Positions 52,350 through 63,722 are shown, numbered from the stretch's first letter. The stretch is DNA of 64,000 nt from Burkholderiales bacterium (GCA_905339295.1 CAJPFI010000033.1:1-64000), one strand, 5' to 3'. The notes: generated by a model not told the origin, from the sequence alone. Made by a program: numbers and translations.

Positions 52350-52781
52350 GTCCGGCGCCAACCTTTTTCGGTCGCCGGTATCGGATTCACGCCTGCCAAC
52401 ACAGCGATGCGGTCGGCGACCGACTTTTCTTCGATTCGCGCACGGCGGCGCCGGCCATCGGGGCGACCGGGCGACATGCGTTCGTGTCGGCCGCGGTCGC
52501 GCGCGGCCACTCCGTCGCAGCGGGCACGAACCCCGCACGGCTGCGGATGCGCCCGGGCGGGCAGGGCAACGAGGACCGTTGCTCGCGGCGCGCGCCCGTC
52601 GCGCCCCGTGCCTTCCGGATACCTGCCGCTGGTGCGCCACTGAACGAGGCGCCGAAGGGCGGTCGACCGGATGGCCGAAGGCGGGCGAACACGGACGAAG
52701 GCAAGGTAGGACAACGACGACCGAGATTTCACGACCCGCGCGACGCGCTTCGTGCCGTCGCCAGACCTCAGGACATGAACC
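52350..52781. other. 432-base gap with an inverted repeat, no gene seen
   Basis: TCGGTCGCCG (52368-52377) and CGGCGACCGA (52414-52423) form a 10-bp inverted repeat followed by CTTTTCTT, which may be a weak terminator for the J-like gene. The remaining bases have open frames without ribosome sites or recognisable proteins. Confidence 0.45.
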
Positions 52782-53105
52782 GTGGACCGCTGCCTCAACT
52801 GCCAGTACTTCGATCGCAACCCCTCCGCCGGCGGCAAGTCGGCGCACGCCGGCCAGTGCCGCCGTCACGCGCCCTCGCTCTCGCCGATCAACCCCAAGAC
52901 CTACATGATCGAGGGCGTCTGGCCGACCGTCCGGGACGAGGACTGGTGCGGAGAATACAAGCTGGGCGGACGGCGTCCGGACACGCAGCGTGCCGACGCG
53001 CTGATCGGCGCGATCGGCGCCGCGACGCCGCCCACGATGCCGCGCGTCGGCGGCATCGCATCGGCGCCCGCTTCGATCGGCTCGCTGCGCGGCGGCGACG
53101 ACTGA
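52782..53105 (+). CDS. Small four-cysteine protein
   Basis: The 107-residue product begins DRCLNCQYFDRNP from a GTG, with AGGACAT upstream. Four cysteines (CLNC, GQCRRHAP and DWCGEY) and a histidine are arranged as in small zinc- or iron-binding proteins. Similar short CxxC...C...WCGE proteins occur in many proteobacteria without known function. The C-terminal 50 residues are Ala/Gly/Pro-rich and probably unstructured. It precedes the AddB-like gene by 151 bases. Confidence 0.65.
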   Translation: MDRCLNCQYFDRNPSAGGKSAHAGQCRRHAPSLSPINPKTYMIEGVWPTVRDEDWCGEYKLGGRRPDTQRADALIGAIGAATPPTMPRVGGIASAPASIGSLRGGDD

Positions 53106-53256
53106 TCCGCCGCATCGGCACTGTGGTGCCCGGCACGCCAGCCCGGCCCACGCGGAGGCTCCGCTGGCTCATCCCCTGAGCCCGCATCGCTGGTAGAGTC
53201 GCCGCAATCTCCCGTCGACCGCGCCGGACGCCTCCGGCGCGTTTGTCTCGAACACC

Positions 53257-55938
53257 ATGACCGACGCGCTCACAGGCGCGCTCGCCGCGGGCGCGACGAT
53301 CGTCACGCCCAATCGGCGGCTCGCGCGTCAACTCGTCGCCGATCACGATCGCGACCAGCGCGCGCAGGGGCGCCTCGCCTGGCCCGCGGCGCACGTGTTG
53401 CCGTGGCCCGCATGGTCGATCGCGCTGGCGGACGAGGCGACGGCCGCGGGTGCGCTGCCCGCGCTCGTCCGCCTGGCGCCGCATGCGAGCGCCTTGCTGT
53501 GGCGCGCCGCGGTCGAGGCCGACGCGCCGCCGTTCGTCGACGCCGCCGCGCTCGCCGGGTCGGCTGCCGAAGCGTGGGAGCACGTCCACGCCTACGGCGC
53601 CGGCGGCGAGAGCTGGCGTGCGTGGGCCGGCGGCGATGACGAGCCTGCGGCTTTCGCCCGCTGGGCCGAACGCTACCTCGGCGCGCTCCACGCGGAGCGC
53701 GCGACCGACCTCGCTTCGGCACCGGATCGCATCGTGCAGGCCGCCTCGTCGATGCCGTCGTGGCAGGGGCGTCGTGTCGCGCTGGCCGGATTCCTCGAGC
53801 TGACGCCCCAGCAGCGGCGCGTCGCCGACGCGCTCGCGCAGGCCGGCGCAACGGTCGACGTGGTCCCGACGCTCGCTGCCCCCGCCGCACGGCCGCGGCG
53901 CGCGGCGTTCGCGTCGGCCGACGCCGAGTTGCTCGGCGCGCTCGCCTGGGCCCGTGCCGCGGTCCTGCGTCGTCCCGGCATGCGCATCGGCATCGTCGTT
54001 CCCGACCTCGCGCAGCGACTCGCCGCCGTGCGCCTGCGCGCCATCGACGTGCTCGGCCTTCCGGAGGCGGGCGACGGCGCGAGCCAGGCGTGGAACGTTT
54101 CCCTGGGACCTGCGATCGACTCGGTGCCGCTCGCGGGCGCCGCGCTCGACCTCGTCGCGCTCGCGTGGACCTCGCTCTCGGCGGGCCGAGCCGCCGCGCT
54201 GCTGCGCTCCGCGCATCTCCCCGGCGCGGCGGGGCCGATGCGCCGGGCGCGCGCGAGCGTCGAGCGCGGCTGGCTCGAGCGCGGCGTCGATCCGGTGCGG
54301 ATCGGCGACGCGATCGCCGCGCTGGAGCCGGTCGACCCCGGGCTCGCGCGACGCTTCGCCGCGATGCGCTCGATCGCGACGCGGATGCGCCGCGCAACCC
54401 GTCACGGCTGGGTCGACGCGTGGCGCGAGGCGTTGTCCGCGTCCGGATGGCCGGGCGACGGCCCGCTGGCGAGCGACGAGCACCAGGCGTCGCGTGCGTT
54501 CGACGCGCACCTCGCGGCGTTTGCCGCGCTCGACGTCGTGACCGCAACGCGCGCCCGCGGCGAGCTTCCGGCCGACGCGGCGATCGCGGCGTTCGCGGAG
54601 GTCCTCGCCGCGGCGCCGTTCCAGCCGGAGTCGCCCGAGGCGCCGATCCAGATCCTCGGGCTCTACGAGGCCGTCGGACTCGCGTTCGACGCGCTCTGGG
54701 TGGCGGGCATGAACGACGAGACCCTGCCGCGCGCGCCGCGCCCGCATCCGCTGCTTCCGGTTCGCTGGCAGCGCGACCACGGCGTGCCGCGCAGCGACGC
54801 CGGCCGCGAGCTCGCCTACGCGCGCGAGGTCGCGTCGTGGCTGCTCCGCGCTGCGCCCGACGTCGTCGTGAGCCACGCGACGCGGCTCGACGACCGACCG
54901 TCGGCGCCGTCGGCAGTGTTTCCCGCAGGCGAAACGGTGGCGATGCCGGTTCCCGCGACGCCCGCCCACGCGATGTTCGCGACGCGCCCGGCGCGCGAGC
55001 GCGTGGTCGAGGATGCCGCGCCGGCGCTCTCGGCGGACGAGCGTCCGAAGGGCGGGTCCGGCGTCGTCGCCGCGCAGAGTGACTGCCCGTTCCAGGCGCT
55101 GGCCGCGAAGCGCTGGCGGGCAGACCCGTGGCCGTCGCCCGTCGTCGGTCTCACGGCGATGGAGCGAGGGACGCTCGTGCACGCGGCACTCGCGGCGTTC
55201 TGGCGCGCGACGCGCGATCACGCGACGCTCGTTGCGCTCGCCGCGGACCCGCAGCGCTACGCCGAGGCGCGCTCGCGGGCCGCGAACGATGCGATCGCCG
55301 CGATCGACGGCGCCCGCTGGAAGCGCGTGCCGGCCGTCGTGCGGGAGCTCGAGGCGGATCGCCTGTCGCGATTGCTCGCCGGCTGGCTCGACGCCGTCGA
55401 GGTCGGGCGGCCGGCCTTCGAGGTCCGCGCCGTCGAGCACGACGAGACGCTCGACCTCGGGCCGCTCGCGCTCGACCTGCGGCTCGACCGGGTCGATCGT
55501 CTCGCCGATGGCGGCGTGGCGATCGTCGACTACAAGACCGGCGCGATCCCGTCGATTGCGCGCTGGCGCGGCGAGCGCCCCGAAGCCACGCAGGTCGCGC
55601 TCTACACGCTCGCCTGGCGCGCCGCGCACGCCGATGCGCCCGTGCGTGCCTCGGTGCTGGGCAAGGTGAAGCGCGGCGAGTCGAAGGCCGTCGGGCTCTA
55701 CGCGGACGAAGGCGCGCGCTTCTCCGTCCGTCCCGACAACGAGCGCGCAAGCCCGGTCGTCGACTGGCGCGCGCTCGAATCGGAGTGGGGCGAGATGACG
55801 CGAGGGCTCGTCGACGCGTTCGCCCGCGGCGAGGCCCGGGTGGCACCGCGCGAGCCGTCCGTGTGCCGCAACTGCGCGCGGCAGCCGCTGTGCCGCATCG
55901 GCGACGGGACACCCGACGGCGAGGAGGCGGACGCGTGA
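53257..55938 (+). CDS. AddB-like PD-(D/E)XK nuclease subunit
   Basis: The 893-residue protein resembles AddB and the 'probable DNA repair protein' family. It has an N-terminal inactive helicase fold (TIVTPNRRLARQLVADH) and a C-terminal PD-(D/E)XK nuclease with LDLRLDRVDRLADGGVAIVDYKTG. Cys610 (SDCPFQA) and Cys870, Cys873 and Cys879 (CRNCARQPLC) match the four cysteines of the AddB iron-sulfur 'staple'. It probably processes double-strand breaks for RecA loading together with the helicase encoded next. The adjacent start overlaps its stop. Confidence 0.9.
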   Translation: MTDALTGALAAGATIVTPNRRLARQLVADHDRDQRAQGRLAWPAAHVLPWPAWSIALADEATAAGALPALVRLAPHASALLWRAAVEADAPPFVDAAALAGSAAEAWEHVHAYGAGGESWRAWAGGDDEPAAFARWAERYLGALHAERATDLASAPDRIVQAASSMPSWQGRRVALAGFLELTPQQRRVADALAQAGATVDVVPTLAAPAARPRRAAFASADAELLGALAWARAAVLRRPGMRIGIVVPDLAQRLAAVRLRAIDVLGLPEAGDGASQAWNVSLGPAIDSVPLAGAALDLVALAWTSLSAGRAAALLRSAHLPGAAGPMRRARASVERGWLERGVDPVRIGDAIAALEPVDPGLARRFAAMRSIATRMRRATRHGWVDAWREALSASGWPGDGPLASDEHQASRAFDAHLAAFAALDVVTATRARGELPADAAIAAFAEVLAAAPFQPESPEAPIQILGLYEAVGLAFDALWVAGMNDETLPRAPRPHPLLPVRWQRDHGVPRSDAGRELAYAREVASWLLRAAPDVVVSHATRLDDRPSAPSAVFPAGETVAMPVPATPAHAMFATRPARERVVEDAAPALSADERPKGGSGVVAAQSDCPFQALAAKRWRADPWPSPVVGLTAMERGTLVHAALAAFWRATRDHATLVALAADPQRYAEARSRAANDAIAAIDGARWKRVPAVVRELEADRLSRLLAGWLDAVEVGRPAFEVRAVEHDETLDLGPLALDLRLDRVDRLADGGVAIVDYKTGAIPSIARWRGERPEATQVALYTLAWRAAHADAPVRASVLGKVKRGESKAVGLYADEGARFSVRPDNERASPVVDWRALESEWGEMTRGLVDAFARGEARVAPREPSVCRNCARQPLCRIGDGTPDGEEADA

Positions 55939-58900
55939 GCGGCCCCGGGCGCCACGAGGCGCTGCTCGCGGAGGATGCCGCGGCGCGAGCCCGGGCGCTC
56001 GACGTCACGCGCTCGTTCCTCGTGCAGGCGCCGGCCGGTTCGGGCAAGACCGAGCTCCTGATCCAGCGCCTGCTCGCGCTGCTCGGTACGGCGGAGCGGC
56101 CCGAACGCGTGCTCGCGATCACGTTCACGCGCAAGGCAGCCGGCGAGATGCGCGACCGCGTCGTGCGGGCGCTGGTCGCGGCCGGCGACCCCGGTGTCGA
56201 CGAGCGCGCGCTCCGCCCGCACGAGCGGCTCACGCGAAGGCTCGCGCGCGCGGTGCTCGCCCAGGATGCGCGCGAAGGCTGGAACCTGATCGAGCATCCG
56301 TCGCGGCTCGCGATCCAGACGATCGACGCGCTCGCGCAGGCGATCGCGCTGCAGGCGCCGCTCGCGAGCGGGCTGCCGCCCGCGCCGCGCTTCACCGACG
56401 ATGCGCGGCCGCTCCACCTCGCCGCCGCGCGCGCGGCGATCGCGGCGGCGGACCCCCGCAGCCGGCCGTGGCGCCTGCTGCTCGACCATCAGGACAACGA
56501 CGCGGACGCGCTTGCGGCGCTGATCGCCGAGATGCTCGCGAAGCGCGACCAGTGGCTGACGCTCGTGCGCGACGCGCCGGGCACCGTACGCGACGTGCTC
56601 GAGCGGACGCTCGCGCGCGAGGTCGAGGGCGAGCTCGCCCTCGCATCCAGGACGCTGGCGCAAGCCGACTTCGCGCCGCTCGCCCGCTTCGCGGCGATCG
56701 CGCATCCGAACCTCGGCGACGCCGACGCCTTGCTCCGTGCCGCGCTCGAAGCGTGCATCGAACGGGGCGGAGCGCCGCCGGTCGACGCCGCGCATCTCGA
56801 CCACTGGCGCGCGATCGTCGGTTGGCTGTTGACGAGGGACGGAAAGGACGTGCGCAAGAGTGCGAGCGGCCTGGCCGGCATTCCGCCCGTCGGCGATGGC
56901 CCGGGAAAGGAGGCGCGCAGTTCGGACGCCAAGGCGGCCAAGGCGTGGCTCGCCTCGCTCGGGGCGACCGCGGGTCTCGTGCCGGCGTTCAAGGCGATCC
57001 TCGCGTTGCCGCCGACCCGATACACGGACGAGGAATGGGATCGCATCGAGGCGCTGCTGTCGCTCCTCCCGACGCTGGCGGCGCACCTCGAAACGGTGTT
57101 CGCCGAAGCGCGCGAGATGGACTTCCCCAAGGCCACGCTCGCCGCGCTCGCCGCGCTCGGCGACGGCGACGAGCCGACCGACCTGTTGCTGCGCCTCGAC
57201 CTCCGGATCGATCACCTGCTCGTCGACGAGTTCCAGGACACGTCGTACGCGCACCTCGAACTGATCCGGCGTCTCGTGTCCGGGTGGGCGGAAGGCGACG
57301 GCCGCACGCTGTTCGCGGTCGGCGACCCGATGCAGTCGATCTACCGGTTCCGCGGTGCAGAGGTGCGCGCGTTCGTCGACGCGCAGGCGTCGGGCGTGGT
57401 GGAAGGCGTCGCGGTCGAGCGCCTGGCACTGCGGCGAAACTTCCGTTCGCAGGCCGGGCTGGTCGACTGGGCCAACGCAACGTTCCCGGACGTGCTCGGC
57501 ACGACGAACGATCCGTGGCAGGGTCGCGTCGCCTTTGCCGAGGCCGCCGCCGTCGAGCCCGCGGACGACGGTCGCGCGTGGACGCTCGACGTCGCCGGGT
57601 CGGACGAGGAGGAGGCCGCGAAGGTCGTCGCACGCGTCCGCGAAGGGCTCGCGTCGGGCGGAAGCGTCGCGATCCTCGTTCGTGCACGCACGCACCTGGG
57701 CGCGTTGCTGCCTGCATTGCGCGACGCGTCGATCCCGTACTCGGCGGTCGACCTCGACGTGCTGGCGGACCGGCCTGCCGTGCGCGACGTCGTGGCCCTC
57801 GCGCACGCGATCGTACAGCCGGACGACCGCCTCGCGTGGCTCGCGGTGCTGCGCGCGCCGTGGTGCGGCCTTTCGCTCGCCGATCTCCACGCGATCGTGC
57901 GGGCCGCCGGCGGCCCGCACGCGCGGACGATCGAGGAGGTCGTGCTCGATCCGCCCGGCACGTTGTCTCCCGGCGGCGCCGCACGGCTCGCAGCGTGCGC
58001 CGCGGCGATCCGCGAGGCGCGCCGCACGCACGGGCACGCGCCGCTCGTCGAGCGCGTTCGCGCGGCGTGGTTGGCGCTCGCGGGCCCGGCGACGTTGGAC
58101 GAGCCGCTCGACCTCGTCGCGGTCGGCGACGTGCTCGCGCTCGTCGCCGCCCACGAGCGCGCGGGCGACATGCCCGACTGGAGCGCGTTCACCGCGCGAC
58201 TGGCCGAGCAGCGCCTGTCGCCGCCGCCCGGCGAGGAGGCGCGCGTGCAGGTGATGACGATGCACAAGGCCAAGGGACTCGAGTTCGACACGGTGATCCT
58301 GCCGGGGCTCGCGCGCGGCCGCACGCGCAGCGACGCGCCGCTGATGCGCTGGCGCACGCGCCGCGACGGCCTGCTGGTCGGGCTCGCCCGGCCGAAGGGC
58401 GGCGAGCACGACGGCGTGTACGCCTACCTGCGCGCGCTCGGGACGGGCGAGGAGGCGCACGAGCTCGCGCGGCTCGCATATGTCGCGTGCACGCGCGCCA
58501 AGCGCCGGCTCGCGCTCGTCGCGGTGTGCGATCGCGACGACGGCGGTGCCGCATGGAAGGAGCCGGGCAAGGCGTCGATCCTCGGGCTGCTCGGCGGCTC
58601 GGTGCTCGGTTCGGCGCCGCCGCCAGGCGACGGACCGGAGGCGACGCCGACGGCCCCGGCGCCCCGCGCGACCGAGCGGCTTCCTGCCGGCTGGCGTCCG
58701 GACAGTGCGCCTGCGCCGCTCGTCCACGCGTCGGCACAGCGCACCGTCGAGTCCGCGCCGCCGTTCGACTGGGCGCGCGAGCGGGCACGGCGGCTCGGCG
58801 TGGTCGCGCACCTGCTGCTCGCGCAGGTCGCGGCGGACGGGCTTGCTCGCTGGGACGATGCAACGCTCGCGGCACAATCGCCGCGCATCCAGGCGACGCT

Positions 58901-59303
58901 GATCGAGGAGGGCGCGCTGCCGGGCGAGGCGGCGGCGGAGGCCGTGGACGTGCGCGCGACGGTGGCCGCCGCGCTGCGCGATCCGCGCGGCCGCTGGCTG
59001 TTCGACCCCGCGCACGAGGACGCGCGCAGCGAATGGGCGCTCGCCGGCGTGATCGACGGCGACATCGTGCATGTCGTGCTCGACCGCACGTTCGTGGACG
59101 CCGGCGCGCGCTGGATCGTCGACTTCAAGACCGGCACGCACGAAGGGAGCGAGGCGGCGGCGTTCCTCGACGCCGAGGTCGAGCGCTACCGCCCGCAGCT
59201 CGAGCGCTACGCGCGCATCGTCTCCGCGCTCGATGCGCGCCCGATCCGCCTCGCGCTCTACCATCCGCGGGTTCCGGGCGGCTGGCGCGAAGTCACGCGC
59301 TGA
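55935..59303 (+). CDS. AddA-like UvrD-family helicase-nuclease subunit
   Basis: The 1122-residue protein starts at a GTG overlapping the upstream TGA. It contains Walker A QAPAGSGKTELLI near residue 35, AITFTRKAAGEMRDR (Ia), HLLVDEFQDTSYAH (II), FAVGDPMQSIYRFRGA (III) and LRRNFRSQ (IV). VMTMHKAKGLEFDTVILPG (V) and YVACTRAKRRLAL (VI) follow, and a C-terminal nuclease motif WIVDFKTGTH. With the AddB-like subunit it forms a two-subunit exonuclease V-type machine. Regulation by Chi is expected in the family, but the site is unknown. Confidence 0.93.
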   Translation: MSGPGRHEALLAEDAAARARALDVTRSFLVQAPAGSGKTELLIQRLLALLGTAERPERVLAITFTRKAAGEMRDRVVRALVAAGDPGVDERALRPHERLTRRLARAVLAQDAREGWNLIEHPSRLAIQTIDALAQAIALQAPLASGLPPAPRFTDDARPLHLAAARAAIAAADPRSRPWRLLLDHQDNDADALAALIAEMLAKRDQWLTLVRDAPGTVRDVLERTLAREVEGELALASRTLAQADFAPLARFAAIAHPNLGDADALLRAALEACIERGGAPPVDAAHLDHWRAIVGWLLTRDGKDVRKSASGLAGIPPVGDGPGKEARSSDAKAAKAWLASLGATAGLVPAFKAILALPPTRYTDEEWDRIEALLSLLPTLAAHLETVFAEAREMDFPKATLAALAALGDGDEPTDLLLRLDLRIDHLLVDEFQDTSYAHLELIRRLVSGWAEGDGRTLFAVGDPMQSIYRFRGAEVRAFVDAQASGVVEGVAVERLALRRNFRSQAGLVDWANATFPDVLGTTNDPWQGRVAFAEAAAVEPADDGRAWTLDVAGSDEEEAAKVVARVREGLASGGSVAILVRARTHLGALLPALRDASIPYSAVDLDVLADRPAVRDVVALAHAIVQPDDRLAWLAVLRAPWCGLSLADLHAIVRAAGGPHARTIEEVVLDPPGTLSPGGAARLAACAAAIREARRTHGHAPLVERVRAAWLALAGPATLDEPLDLVAVGDVLALVAAHERAGDMPDWSAFTARLAEQRLSPPPGEEARVQVMTMHKAKGLEFDTVILPGLARGRTRSDAPLMRWRTRRDGLLVGLARPKGGEHDGVYAYLRALGTGEEAHELARLAYVACTRAKRRLALVAVCDRDDGGAAWKEPGKASILGLLGGSVLGSAPPPGDGPEATPTAPAPRATERLPAGWRPDSAPAPLVHASAQRTVESAPPFDWARERARRLGVVAHLLLAQVAADGLARWDDATLAAQSPRIQATLIEEGALPGEAAAEAVDVRATVAAALRDPRGRWLFDPAHEDARSEWALAGVIDGDIVHVVLDRTFVDAGARWIVDFKTGTHEGSEAAAFLDAEVERYRPQLERYARIVSALDARPIRLALYHPRVPGGWREVTR

Positions 59304-59345
59304 GGCGCGCGGCGGGGCGTTCCAGCGGGCGCCGCGGATTTCCGC

Positions 59346-59351
59346 TACAAT
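59346..59351 (+). promoter_or_regulatory. -10-like box upstream of ribF
   Basis: TACAAT stands in the 103-base gap between the helicase and ribF, 55 bases before the GTG. The -35 region is weak. Confidence 0.35.
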
Positions 59352-59406
59352 TCAAAGCTTTGGCATCTTCCGCCCCGCGACGATCCCGCGCGGCGCCCGA
59401 GCTCAC

Positions 59407-60333
59407 GTGCGTCTCATCCGCGGCCTGCCCGCGGTCGCCGACCTGCCGGTCGCGCTGACCGTCGGGAACTTCGACGGTGTCCATCGCGGCCACCAGGCGA
59501 TGCTCGCACGGCTCGCCGAGGCGGCGGAGGACCTGTCGCTCGTGCCGGCGGTGCTCACGTTCGACCCGCATCCGCGCGAATTCTTCTCGCGGGAGAACGC
59601 CCCGCCGCGGCTGTCCACGCTCCGCGGCAAGCTCGACGCGTTCCGGACGTTCGGCGTCGAGCGCGTCTACGTCGCGCGCTTCGACCGCGCGTTCGCGTCG
59701 CTCGACGCGGACACGTTCGTCGACGACGTGCTCGTGCGCCGCCTCGGCGCGCGCTGGGTGCTGGTCGGCGAGGACTTCCGGTACGGCCGGGCGCGCGCCG
59801 GGGACCTCGCGCTCCTGCGCCGGCACGCGAAATCGTTCAGCGTCGAGTCGATGGCGGCGGTCGAGGTGCACGGCGAGCGCGCGAGCTCGTCCCTCGTGCG
59901 CGAGGCGCTCGCCGCCGGCGCCCTCGAGCGTGCCACGAGGCTGCTCGGAAGGCCCTACGCGATCGGCGGGCACGTCGTGCATGGACGCAAGCTCGGCCGC
60001 ACGCTCGGCTTTCCGACCGCCAACCTGCCGCTCAAGCGTCGCTCCCCTCTCGCGGGCATCTTCGCGGTGCGCGTCCACGGCCTCGGCGCGCCGCGCCGCG
60101 GCGTGGCGAGCCTCGGCGTCCGCCCGACGGTCGACGACGCAGGCCGGCCGCTGCTCGAGGTGTTCGTCTTCGATTTCGACGAGGCGGTCTACGGCAGGCG
60201 CATCGTCGTCGAATTCCTGCACAAGCTGCGCGACGAGGCCCGCTATCCCGACCTCGACGCGCTCACGCGCCAGATCCGCGCCGACGCGGACGCCGCGCGC
60301 GCCTACTTCGCGACGAGCCCCGCCGCGACCTGA
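59407..60333 (+). CDS. ribF: Bifunctional riboflavin kinase / FAD synthetase
   Basis: RibF converts riboflavin to FMN and FAD. The 308-residue protein from a GTG shows [17 protein letters not shown] near residue 18 (FAD synthetase nucleotide site), [14 protein letters not shown] and SSSLVREAL. The C-terminal riboflavin kinase domain has [13 protein letters not shown] and [10 protein letters not shown], with EVFVFDFD. The order ribF-ileS-lspA-ispH is conserved in proteobacteria. No riboswitch-like structure is visible upstream. Confidence 0.95.
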   Translation: MRLIRGLPAVADLPVALTVGNFDGVHRGHQAMLARLAEAAEDLSLVPAVLTFDPHPREFFSRENAPPRLSTLRGKLDAFRTFGVERVYVARFDRAFASLDADTFVDDVLVRRLGARWVLVGEDFRYGRARAGDLALLRRHAKSFSVESMAAVEVHGERASSSLVREALAAGALERATRLLGRPYAIGGHVVHGRKLGRTLGFPTANLPLKRRSPLAGIFAVRVHGLGAPRRGVASLGVRPTVDDAGRPLLEVFVFDFDEAVYGRRIVVEFLHKLRDEARYPDLDALTRQIRADADAARAYFATSPAAT

Positions 60334-60337
60334 CCCC

Positions 60338-63184
60338 ATGCCCGACGCCAAGAAGCCCGACTGGAAGTCCACGCTCAACCTGCCGGACACGCCGTTCCCG
60401 ATGCGCGGCGACCTGGCGAAGCGCGAGCCCGGCTGGGTGCGCGAGTGGCAGGAGCGGGACGTCTACGGCGCGATTCGCCGCGCCTCCGCCGGCCGGCCGC
60501 GCTTCGTGCTGCACGACGGCCCGCCGTACGCGAACGCGGCGATCCACATCGGGCACGCGGTCAACAAGATCCTGAAGGACGTCATCGTCAAGAGCCGCAC
60601 GCTCGCGGGGTTCGACGCGCCGTACGTGCCGGGATGGGACTGCCACGGGATGCCGATCGAGGTACAGATCGAGAAGACGCACGGCAAGCACCTGCCGGTC
60701 GAGCAGACGCTCGCGCTCTGCCGCGCCTACGCGCACGAGCAGATCGCGCTGCAGAAGGGGGATTTCCAGCGGCTGGGCGTGCTGGGCGACTGGGACCGTC
60801 CCTACATGACGATGGCCTACGGCAACGAGGCCGACGAGATCCGCACGCTCGGGACGCTGCTCGAGAAGGGATTCCTGTACCGCGGGCTGAAGCCGGTGAA
60901 CTGGTGCTTCGACTGCGGCAGCGCGCTCGCCGAGGCCGAGGTCGAGTACGAGGACCGGCAGGACATCGCCATCGACGTCGCGTTCCCGCTGGTCGACGCG
61001 GCGGAGCGCGCGAAGCTCGCGCGCGCCTTCGGGCTCGCGAAGGCGCCGGACGGCCCGGTCGCGGCGGTGATCTGGACGACGACGCCGTGGACGATTCCGG
61101 CGAACCAGGCGCTGAACGCGCATCCGCGGTTCGTCTACGCGCTGGTCGAGACCCCGCGCGGGCATTTCGTCGTCGCCGACGATCTCGTCGCCGCCTGCCT
61201 CGCCCGCTGGAAGCTCGACGGCCGGGCGATCGCCACGGCGCGCGGCGACGCGCTCGAGCTCATCGCGTTTCGCCACCCGTTCTTCGACCGCGCCGCGCCC
61301 GTCTACCTCGGCGAGTACGTGACGCTGGAGCAGGGCACCGGCATCGTGCACAGCTCTCCCGCGTACGGACTGGACGACTTCCTGTCGTGCCGGCGCTACG
61401 GCATGGACGACGACGCGATCGAGAACCCGGTGCAGGGCGACGGGCGCTACGCCGCCGACCTGCCGTTCTTCGGCGGCATGCGGATCTGGGACGCGAACCC
61501 GAGGATCGTGGACAAGCTGCGCGAGGCCGGCGCGCTGCTGCACGCCGAGAAGTTCACGCACAGCTACATGCACTGCTGGCGTCACAAGACGCCGATCATC
61601 TATCGCGCGACGACGCAGTGGTTCGCAGGGATGGACGACGCGCCCGGCCATCGCGGCGTGAAGCCGGCGCGCACGTTGCGCGAGGTGGCGCTCGAGGGCA
61701 TCGAGCGCACCAGGTTCTTCCCGTCGTGGGGCAAGGCCCGCCTCCACGGGATGATCGCGCACAGGCCGGACTGGACGCTGTCGCGGCAGCGGCAGTGGGG
61801 CGTGCCGCTGCCGTTCTTCGTCGACCGCGAGACCGACGAGCTGCACCCCGACACCGCGGCGCTGCTCGAGCTCGCCGCGCGCAAGGTCGGGCAGCGCGGC
61901 ATCGAGGCGTGGTTCGAGTCCACGTGCGAGGACTTCGGCGTCGACGGGAAGCGCTACCGCAAGCTCACCGACACGCTCGACGTGTGGTTCGACTCCGGCT
62001 CGACGCACCAGACCGTGATGGGCGGGCCCGACGGCCGCGAGAAGCGGCGCGGCTCGCACGCCGGCGACACCGGGTTCCCGGCCGACCTCTACCTCGAGGG
62101 CTCCGACCAGCACCGCGGCTGGTTCCACTCGTCGCTGCTCGTCTCGTGCATGCTGAACGGCGTCCCGCCGTACAGGGCGCTGCTCACGCACGGCTTCGCC
62201 GTCGACGGCGAGGGCAAGAAGATGTCGAAGTCGAAGGGCAACGTCGTGGCGCCGCAGAAGGTGTCCGACACGCTCGGCGCCGACATCCTGCGCCTGTGGG
62301 TCGCGGCGACCGACTACTCGGGCGACCTCAACATCTCCGACGAGATCCTCAGGCGCAACGTCGAGAGCTACCGCCGGATACGCAACACGCTGCGCTTCCT
62401 GATCGCGAACACGTCGGATTTCGGCGCGGCCGACGCCATGCCGGTCGGGCGGCTGTTCGAGATCGACCGCCACGCGCTCGCACGGCTCGCCGCGCTCGCG
62501 GAGGAGGTCGCCGGCGACTACGACCGCTACGAGTTCCACCTCGTCGCGCAGAAGCTCACGACCTACTGCTCCGAGGACCTGGGCGGCTTCTACCTCGACG
62601 TGCTCAAGGACCGCCTCTACACGGCGGCTGCGGCCAGCCCCGCGCGGCGCTCGGCGCAGACCGCGCTCGCCTCGATCCGCGATGTGCTGCTGATGCTGCT
62701 CGCGCCGGTGCTCTCGTTCACCGCCGAGGAGGCATGGCGCATCGTGCATCCGGAGGACGCGACGGTGTTCGTGCGGACGTGGCGCGAGGCGACGCCGATC
62801 GTGACGGACCGCGCGGAGCTGCTCGCGAAGTGGGACACGATCCTCGCGGTGCGCGCCGCGGTGCAGAAGGAGATCGAGGCCGTGCGCCAGTCGGGACGCA
62901 TCGGCAGCTCGCTCCAGGCCGAGGTCACGATCTCGGCGCCGGAGCCCGCGTACTCGGCGCTCGCGTCGCTCGGCGACGACCTGCGCTTCGTCACGATCAC
63001 CTCGGCCGCGCGCGTCGAGCAGGGCGACGGGCTCGCGATCGCGGTGAACCCGTCCGGCGGCGAGAAGTGCGAGCGCTGCTGGCACTGGCGGGGCGACGTC
63101 GGCGACGACGCGGCGAATCCGACGCTGTGCGGCCGCTGCGTCGCGAACCTGTTCGGCGCGGGCGAACCGCGCTCGCATGCGTGA
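60338..63184 (+). CDS. ileS: Isoleucyl-tRNA synthetase
   Basis: This class I synthetase attaches isoleucine to its tRNA and edits valine. The 948-residue protein has [18 protein letters not shown] (HIGH, about residue 60) and [14 protein letters not shown] in the editing domain. [18 protein letters not shown]-like (here [12 protein letters not shown]) and [14 protein letters not shown] (KMSKS, about residue 630) follow. At the end is a zinc-binding CERCWHW and CGRCVANL. The ATG lies 4 bases after the ribF stop. Confidence 0.97.
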   Translation: MPDAKKPDWKSTLNLPDTPFPMRGDLAKREPGWVREWQERDVYGAIRRASAGRPRFVLHDGPPYANAAIHIGHAVNKILKDVIVKSRTLAGFDAPYVPGWDCHGMPIEVQIEKTHGKHLPVEQTLALCRAYAHEQIALQKGDFQRLGVLGDWDRPYMTMAYGNEADEIRTLGTLLEKGFLYRGLKPVNWCFDCGSALAEAEVEYEDRQDIAIDVAFPLVDAAERAKLARAFGLAKAPDGPVAAVIWTTTPWTIPANQALNAHPRFVYALVETPRGHFVVADDLVAACLARWKLDGRAIATARGDALELIAFRHPFFDRAAPVYLGEYVTLEQGTGIVHSSPAYGLDDFLSCRRYGMDDDAIENPVQGDGRYAADLPFFGGMRIWDANPRIVDKLREAGALLHAEKFTHSYMHCWRHKTPIIYRATTQWFAGMDDAPGHRGVKPARTLREVALEGIERTRFFPSWGKARLHGMIAHRPDWTLSRQRQWGVPLPFFVDRETDELHPDTAALLELAARKVGQRGIEAWFESTCEDFGVDGKRYRKLTDTLDVWFDSGSTHQTVMGGPDGREKRRGSHAGDTGFPADLYLEGSDQHRGWFHSSLLVSCMLNGVPPYRALLTHGFAVDGEGKKMSKSKGNVVAPQKVSDTLGADILRLWVAATDYSGDLNISDEILRRNVESYRRIRNTLRFLIANTSDFGAADAMPVGRLFEIDRHALARLAALAEEVAGDYDRYEFHLVAQKLTTYCSEDLGGFYLDVLKDRLYTAAAASPARRSAQTALASIRDVLLMLLAPVLSFTAEEAWRIVHPEDATVFVRTWREATPIVTDRAELLAKWDTILAVRAAVQKEIEAVRQSGRIGSSLQAEVTISAPEPAYSALASLGDDLRFVTITSAARVEQGDGLAIAVNPSGGEKCERCWHWRGDVGDDAANPTLCGRCVANLFGAGEPRSHA

Positions 63185-63229
63185 GGCCGGGCACGGGATG
63201 AGGCGCGCGCGTCGCGTCGGGGGCGGACG

Positions 63230-63712
63230 ATGACGGCCGCGTCGCGCTGGATCGCGGTCGCCGTGGCCATCGTGATCGTCGACCAGCTCGCCAAGTTCGT
63301 CGTGCTCGCGGCGTTCCGGCCGGGCGACGAGCTTCCGCTGCTGCCGTTCCTGTCGCTCGTTCTCACCTTCAACAAGGGCGCGGCGTTCAGCTTCCTCGCG
63401 GAGGCCGACGGCTGGCAGCGGTGGCTGTTCGCGGCGATCGCGGTGTCGGCCGCGGGGCTCATCGTCTGGCTCCTGCGGCGCGGCGGCAGCCGCCTCTATT
63501 GCGCGGGCCTCGCGCTGATCCTCGGCGGCGCGGTGGGCAACCTGATCGACCGGCTGTGGCTCGGCGAGGTGGTCGATTTCGTGCTCGTACACTGGCGCGG
63601 CTGGACCTACCCGGCGTTCAACGTCGCTGACAGCGCGATCACGATCGGCGCTATCCTGCTCATCGTCGACAGCTTCCGGCAGCGGCGCGCCGACGCGCCC
63701 GCGCCGCGCTGA
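63230..63712 (+). CDS. lspA: Lipoprotein signal peptidase LspA
   Basis: LspA cleaves prolipoprotein signal peptides after lipidation. The 160-residue inner-membrane protein has four transmembrane helices, VDQLAKFVV near residue 17 and [13 protein letters not shown] near 45. The catalytic aspartates are expected in [15 protein letters not shown] and FNVADSAI. It would process lipoproteins such as the one at 10727. It begins 45 bases after ileS. Confidence 0.95.
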   Translation: MTAASRWIAVAVAIVIVDQLAKFVVLAAFRPGDELPLLPFLSLVLTFNKGAAFSFLAEADGWQRWLFAAIAVSAAGLIVWLLRRGGSRLYCAGLALILGGAVGNLIDRLWLGEVVDFVLVHWRGWTYPAFNVADSAITIGAILLIVDSFRQRRADAPAPR

Positions 63713-63722
63713 ACGCAGCGCC

